In this document: positions 33,325 through 36,993 of the stretch, piece after piece
Layout of the letters: every line of letters starts with the position of its first letter
Numbering within the stretch: position 1 is the stretch's first letter
Origin: an uncultured Phocaeicola sp.
Lineage (GTDB): Bacteria > Bacteroidota > Bacteroidia > Bacteroidales > Bacteroidaceae
Direction of reading: 5' to 3'
DNA: 36,993 nt
NCBI GenBank assembly: GCA_944320855.1
Contig: CALUJF010000027.1
Span: 1 to 36,993, forward strand
The notes under the pieces: model-generated
What the model was told of the DNA's origin: nothing
What the model saw: only the letters and a program-made list of their open reading frames with translations
Databases searched by the model: none
Translations under genes and position numbers: made by a program

Positions 33325-34554
33325 ATGAAATTATACTCTAAATTATTATTACTTATAGCGTGCATAACCTCGCTTTCACTAAAGTCGTATGGACAAGAAG
33401 CTGAAACAGCGGAACTTGACATACCTGTTGCTGTCGATACTACAATGGCGCCAAGCAAAAAAGAACTCAAAAAACTAAAGAAAGCAAACCGAAACGTACA
33501 TTACAATATATTGGGAGGTCCGAGTTATACGCCTGACTTCGGATTATTAGTAGGCGGTAGTGCTCTGGTAACATTCAGCATGAATCCCAAAGACAGCACA
33601 ATGCGGCGATCCGTTGTACCTGCATCGTTGGCCTTCATGTTCAACGGAGGCCTGAACGTAGTGGTAAAGCCTCAACTATTCTTTAAAGGCGACAAGTTCC
33701 GTATCTTCGGACAGTTCATATATAAGAATACACGTGAGAATTATTACGGAGTGGGATATACCACCAACAAGAATTATCTCCGCGGGACAGAAACAAGCCA
33801 ATATAAATATAGCGGAATACAGATAAATCCATGGTTTCTCTTCCGACTGAAGGAAAGCAATTTCTTCGCAGGTCCACAGATTGACCTGAATTACGACCAC
33901 ATGATGGATGTGGCCAAAGGCATAACCGAAGATCCGGACTATATCAAGGCTGGCGGTACTGCCGACGGATATAAAAATTTCAGTTCCGGCTTAGGCTTTC
34001 TTTTAAGCTACGATTCAAGAGACATACCAGCCAATGCATATAAAGGAATCTACTTTGACTTCCGAGGAGTAATGTACCAGAAATGGCTTGGCGGCGATGA
34101 CAATTACTACAGGATAGAGCTGGACTACAGACAGTATAAATCCGTGGGTAAAAGAAAAACGTTGGCATGGACGGTACAGAGCAAAAACGTGTTCGGAAAC
34201 AATATTCCTATCAACAAATATGTATTGAGCGGCACTCCGTTCGACCTGCGAGGATACTACATGGGGCAGTTCCGCGACAAGTCATCGCATCTTGCCATAT
34301 TGGAATACAGACAGATGTTCAACACCGACAAGAGCAACTTGTGGAAGAAGATTGCCAACCGTTTAGGATACGTGGTATGGGGAGGCGCCGGATTCATGGG
34401 ACCAAATCCCGGAAAGATTGAAGGTGTACTGCCTAATGCTGGCATCGGCCTGAGAATAGAAGTGCAGCCACGCATGAACTTCCGGCTTGATATAGGCAGG
34501 GACTTCGTGAACAAGCAAAACCTGTTCTATGTTAATATGACAGAAGCATTCTGA
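33325..34554 (+). CDS. BamA/TamA-family (Omp85) outer-membrane barrel protein without POTRA domains
   Basis: This is a 409-residue protein from ATG 33325 (MKLYSKLLLLIACITSLSL, signal peptide cut near SYG-Q). A short Lys-rich linker (SKKELKKLKKANRN) follows the signal peptide. The rest is a 16-strand-type barrel, with DSRDIPANAYKGIYFDFRG and the loop-6 signature LRGY in PFDLRGYYMGQFRDKS typical of Omp85 proteins. It ends in Phe (NMTEAF), the outer-membrane targeting residue. There is no room for POTRA domains, unlike BamA. Such stand-alone barrels are common in Bacteroidota; their substrate or function is unknown. Confidence 0.85.
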   Translation: MKLYSKLLLLIACITSLSLKSYGQEAETAELDIPVAVDTTMAPSKKELKKLKKANRNVHYNILGGPSYTPDFGLLVGGSALVTFSMNPKDSTMRRSVVPASLAFMFNGGLNVVVKPQLFFKGDKFRIFGQFIYKNTRENYYGVGYTTNKNYLRGTETSQYKYSGIQINPWFLFRLKESNFFAGPQIDLNYDHMMDVAKGITEDPDYIKAGGTADGYKNFSSGLGFLLSYDSRDIPANAYKGIYFDFRGVMYQKWLGGDDNYYRIELDYRQYKSVGKRKTLAWTVQSKNVFGNNIPINKYVLSGTPFDLRGYYMGQFRDKSSHLAILEYRQMFNTDKSNLWKKIANRLGYVVWGGAGFMGPNPGKIEGVLPNAGIGLRIEVQPRMNFRLDIGRDFVNKQNLFYVNMTEAF

Positions 34555-34570
34555 TAAAACATTTTCATAC

Positions 34571-34611
34571 AAAAAACTCCGCAAGGCGCGACTGGGTCTG
34601 CGGAGTTTTTT
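34571..34611. terminator. Bidirectional rho-independent terminator
   Basis: AAAAAACTCCGC (34571-34582) pairs with GCGGAGTTTTTT (34600-34611) around a 17-nt loop, with A- and T-runs on the two sides. It ends the Omp85-like gene 17 bp after its stop and can also serve the convergent PurF-like gene. Confidence 0.9.
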
Positions 34612-34714
34612 ATTTATTCAAATTTCGGTTTCACCATGACTTGTAGAAGTTATATAAGAAGTATAGCACGCCTCAATAACTTCTATTCCTTCTTAACTTC
34701 TAAATAAAATTGTA

Positions 34715-36121
34715 TCAGAAACAGCTTGAACCGTCGAAACAGTGCGTACAAACCTTACATTTAGGCAATCCGATAGCTTCGATAAGAGTTTCAAGCGTAT
34801 TGAATTTCAATGAAGTAAGTCCGAAACGTGCCCTTATGCGTTCCACCAGTTCCTTGTATTCAGGCGAATCCGTAGTAGCATACTTATCGAGTTTCGCATT
34901 CTCGTCGCCTTCTATCTCCTTGATTATACGGCGGGTGATAAGCTCCATATCGCTCTTCGACGAAGTAAACCCGATGAACGGACATCCGTAAATCAGCGGA
35001 GGACATGCAATACGCATATGCACTTCTTTTGCCCCGTAATCATAAAGGATATTTACATTGTCGCGCAGCTGAGTACCGCGCACTATAGAATCATCGCAGA
35101 ACAGAAGTCTCTTTCCCTGAAGCATAGAGCGGTTAGGTATAAGTTTCATTTTTGCCACAAGCGAACGCATATTCTGATTGCTTGGAGTAAAGCTTCGCGG
35201 CCATGTCGGAGTATATTTAGCTATTGCACGGTGATAAGGAATCCCCTTTCCTTCGGCATATCCCAAAGCCATACCTACACCCGAGTCAGGAATACCGCAA
35301 GCGCAGTCCACTTCCGAGTCGTCAGTCTGTCCCATCTTGTATCCTGAGGCAAAACGTACTTCCTCAACATTCTTTCCTTCGTAGCAAGAAACCGGGAAGC
35401 CATAGTAAACCCACAAAAAAGAGCAGATCTGCATTTTATCGTTAGGTTTGCGCATCTGCTCCAGTCCGTCGGCGCGCATACGGATAATCTCTCCGGGGCC
35501 GACATATTTTTCTATTTCAAAATCAAGGTTAGGCAAGCTGCTCGACTCGCTTGTAGCGGCGTATGCTCCGTTTTTCTTACCGATAATAATAGGTGTACGT
35601 CCCCATTTGTCGCGTGCCACGATAATACCGTCCTCAGTAAGAATAAGCATAGAGCAAGAACCCTTTATCTTGTTGAATACATTCTCTATACCATCCACGA
35701 AATCCTTTCCCTGAACTATCAGCAGCGCTATAAGCTCTGTCTGGTTGGTCTTGTTCATCGTCATTTCAGAAAGATGCATGTTCGACGCGAGAAGTTCATT
35801 CACCAGTTCCTCTTCGTTATTGATTTTAGCTACCGTCACTATGGCGAACTTGCCCAAGTGAGAGTTAATCATTATAGGTTGCGGGTCAGTGTCACTTATC
35901 ACCCCTATACCTGCATTCCCTTTAAACTGTGGAAGCTCTGATTCGAACTTAGTGCGGAAATATGAACTTTCCAAACTGTGAATAGCGCGCATGAAACCCT
36001 CACCTGCAGCGTAAGTAGCCATTCCGGCACGTTTCGTGCCGAGGTGAGAATTATAGTCTGTGCCGTAAAACAAATCGGTCACACATTCAGCCTTAGAGAC
36101 TGTACCAAAAAAACCTCCCAT
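34715..36121 (-). CDS. PurF-like amidophosphoribosyltransferase paralogue with a degenerate glutaminase site
   Basis: This 468-residue protein is laid out like amidophosphoribosyltransferase: an N-terminal class II amidotransferase domain (1-~225) and a C-terminal phosphoribosyltransferase domain (~255-400). The PRPP loop CDDSIVRGTQ (342-351) is intact. Cys233, Cys380, Cys458 and Cys461 match the spacing of the [4Fe-4S] ligands of Bacillus-type PurF. The catalytic N-terminal Cys is replaced: the protein begins MGGFFG. The equivalents of the conserved Arg (GNAGIGV) and Asn-Gly (TVAKINN) of the glutamine site are also gone. An upstream in-frame stop excludes an alternative Cys start. It is therefore probably unable to use glutamine and may be ammonia-dependent, partner-dependent or regulatory. 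A canonical PurF is expected elsewhere in the genome. Confidence 0.85.
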   Translation of the reverse strand: MGGFFGTVSKAECVTDLFYGTDYNSHLGTKRAGMATYAAGEGFMRAIHSLESSYFRTKFESELPQFKGNAGIGVISDTDPQPIMINSHLGKFAIVTVAKINNEEELVNELLASNMHLSEMTMNKTNQTELIALLIVQGKDFVDGIENVFNKIKGSCSMLILTEDGIIVARDKWGRTPIIIGKKNGAYAATSESSSLPNLDFEIEKYVGPGEIIRMRADGLEQMRKPNDKMQICSFLWVYYGFPVSCYEGKNVEEVRFASGYKMGQTDDSEVDCACGIPDSGVGMALGYAEGKGIPYHRAIAKYTPTWPRSFTPSNQNMRSLVAKMKLIPNRSMLQGKRLLFCDDSIVRGTQLRDNVNILYDYGAKEVHMRIACPPLIYGCPFIGFTSSKSDMELITRRIIKEIEGDENAKLDKYATTDSPEYKELVERIRARFGLTSLKFNTLETLIEAIGLPKCKVCTHCFDGSSCF

Positions 36122-36154
36122 TCTTTTTAAGCAATTAAATTAGTTTAAGCGGAA

Positions 36155-36162
36155 CAAAAATA
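36155..36162 (-). promoter_or_regulatory. -7 promoter box for the PurF-like gene
   Basis: The minus-strand TATTTTTG matches TAnnTTTG exactly, 33 bp before the ATG at 36121. It lies in very AT-rich sequence, so chance is a concern. Confidence 0.4.
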
Positions 36163-36310
36163 CAAAAAATTCAGAAAATATGCATAAGCGGAATGACATA
36201 AAGGTTACAAAAAATCACTCAAGCTACAATCTGAAAATAAAAAAGCAGGTTTTACTTTGGATAAACCCCATTATGCATTACCTTTACACGAAATAAAAAC
36301 ATACAACCAA

Positions 36311-36955
36311 ATGATACAAAAAACTTACAAGGCTTATCTTTTCGATTTCGACTATACGCTGGCCGACTCATCGCGCGGCATAGTGATGTGTTTCAGAAAC
36401 GTACTCGCCATGCACGGACATGACGGCATCAGCGATGAATCGATAAAACGGACCATAGGAAAAACCCTGGAAGAATCGTTCACCATTCTTACAGGCATCG
36501 ACGACAAAGAAACCTTAGCTGCCTACCGCAAAGAGTATGTGGCACAGGCCGACAGACTTATGACTGCCAACACCGTACTCTTTCCGGAAACGCTTGATGT
36601 ACTGTCACGCCTTAAGGAAAGAGGAGCAAGAATAGGGATAATCTCCACAAAGTACAGATACAGAATCATGGAGCTTTTAGGAAAGGAACTTCCCGAAGGA
36701 TTTCTTGACATAATAGTAGGTGGAGAGGATGTAAAGACCCCTAAGCCATCGCCGGAAGGACTGACGTTCGCCATAAGCCATTTAGGATTAGAAGCAGCCG
36801 ATGTTCTGTATTGCGGTGACAGCACCGTGGATGCGGAAACGGCACGCAACGCCGGAGTCGATTTTGCAGGAGTGCTGCACGGAATGACTACACGCGAAGA
36901 ACTTGGGGCATATCCTCATGCAGGAATTGTGACTTCGCTTGATGGCATACTATAA
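36311..36955 (+). CDS. HAD-superfamily phosphatase (phosphoglycolate-phosphatase-like)
   Basis: This is a 214-residue cytosolic hydrolase from ATG 36311 (MIQKTYKAYLFDFDYTLADS). Motif I has the nucleophile Asp12 and Asp14, motif II is IISTKY, motif III is Lys in TPKPSPEG and motif IV is CGDSTVDAETA. A helical cap sits between motifs I and II (about residues 20-90), as in Gph and PpaX. A longer frame from a TTG at 36257 overlaps a near-match -7 box (TTACTTTG, 36252-36259) and is unlikely to be translated. The substrate is not determined; phosphoglycolate or another small phosphate ester is plausible. The last 38 bases of the window hold no further feature. Confidence 0.88.
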   Translation: MIQKTYKAYLFDFDYTLADSSRGIVMCFRNVLAMHGHDGISDESIKRTIGKTLEESFTILTGIDDKETLAAYRKEYVAQADRLMTANTVLFPETLDVLSRLKERGARIGIISTKYRYRIMELLGKELPEGFLDIIVGGEDVKTPKPSPEGLTFAISHLGLEAADVLYCGDSTVDAETARNAGVDFAGVLHGMTTREELGAYPHAGIVTSLDGIL

Positions 36956-36993
36956 ATTTCAATAACCGTAAGTACGATTTTCCTGCCATTCGC

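Noticed and set aside
36257-36310. TTG-initiated extension of the HAD phosphatase
   Set aside because: The extra 18 residues are not HAD-like, overlap a near-match -7 box, and precede a normal ATG four residues before a typical HAD beta strand.

Overview
The window is a chromosomal segment of a low-GC Bacteroidota, most likely order Bacteroidales (Bacteroides, Phocaeicola, Prevotella or a relative). The signs are SusC/SusD pairs, Bacteroidota-only families (DUF5606, the PUR-alpha-like DUF3276, a long NusB, a TPR/HTH membrane regulator) and repeated matches to the Bacteroides -7 promoter box TAnnTTTG in place of a sigma70 -10 box.

Positions 1-15307 hold a beta-mannan (galactomannan/glucomannan) utilisation locus. 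On the minus strand, transcription runs from a mannobiose-type GH26 lipoprotein through a GH130 mannosylglucose phosphorylase, a GPH-family sugar symporter and a cellobiose/mannobiose 2-epimerase. A second minus-strand unit follows: SusC, SusD, a surface glycan-binding lipoprotein and a second GH26 lipoprotein cut by the window edge. An AraC regulator (minus) and a GH36 alpha-galactosidase (plus) diverge at the right end. Together they would bind and cut mannan at the surface, import oligosaccharides through SusCD, remove galactose, make mannobiose, take it into the cytosol, epimerise it to mannosylglucose and phosphorolyse that to mannose-1-phosphate and glucose. The best discovery candidate lies here. 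A palindrome, GATA-N6-TATC followed by AT on the gene side, sits at exactly the same distance from a perfect -7 box in all three structural promoters of the locus, which makes it a candidate AraC operator and regulon code.

Positions 15308-20428 are a mixed stretch: an O6-alkylguanine methyltransferase, a MutS-family ATPase with four predicted membrane segments, a small GNAT protein, a decayed unidentified gene, and a DUF234-type ATPase whose promoter carries a 16-bp perfect palindrome. A three-copy 17-bp repeat follows.

Positions 20429-26311 are housekeeping: nusB-yajC-ybbR-coaE-DUF5606 on the minus strand, then a PUR-alpha-like gene, rplY, pth and an S4 RNA-binding gene on the plus strand. 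pth contains a terminator-like hairpin inside its coding sequence.

Positions 26312-36993 hold a TPR/HTH regulator, a CPA2 antiporter with TrkA-C domains, gcvT, pepT, an Omp85-type barrel, a PurF-like protein that has lost its glutaminase catalytic residues but kept its PRPP loop and Fe-S cysteines, and a HAD phosphatase. Between gcvT and the antiporter is an 11-bp-phased, mirrored array of the pentamer TGAAC/GTTCA. No tRNA, rRNA, insertion sequence or CRISPR array was seen.
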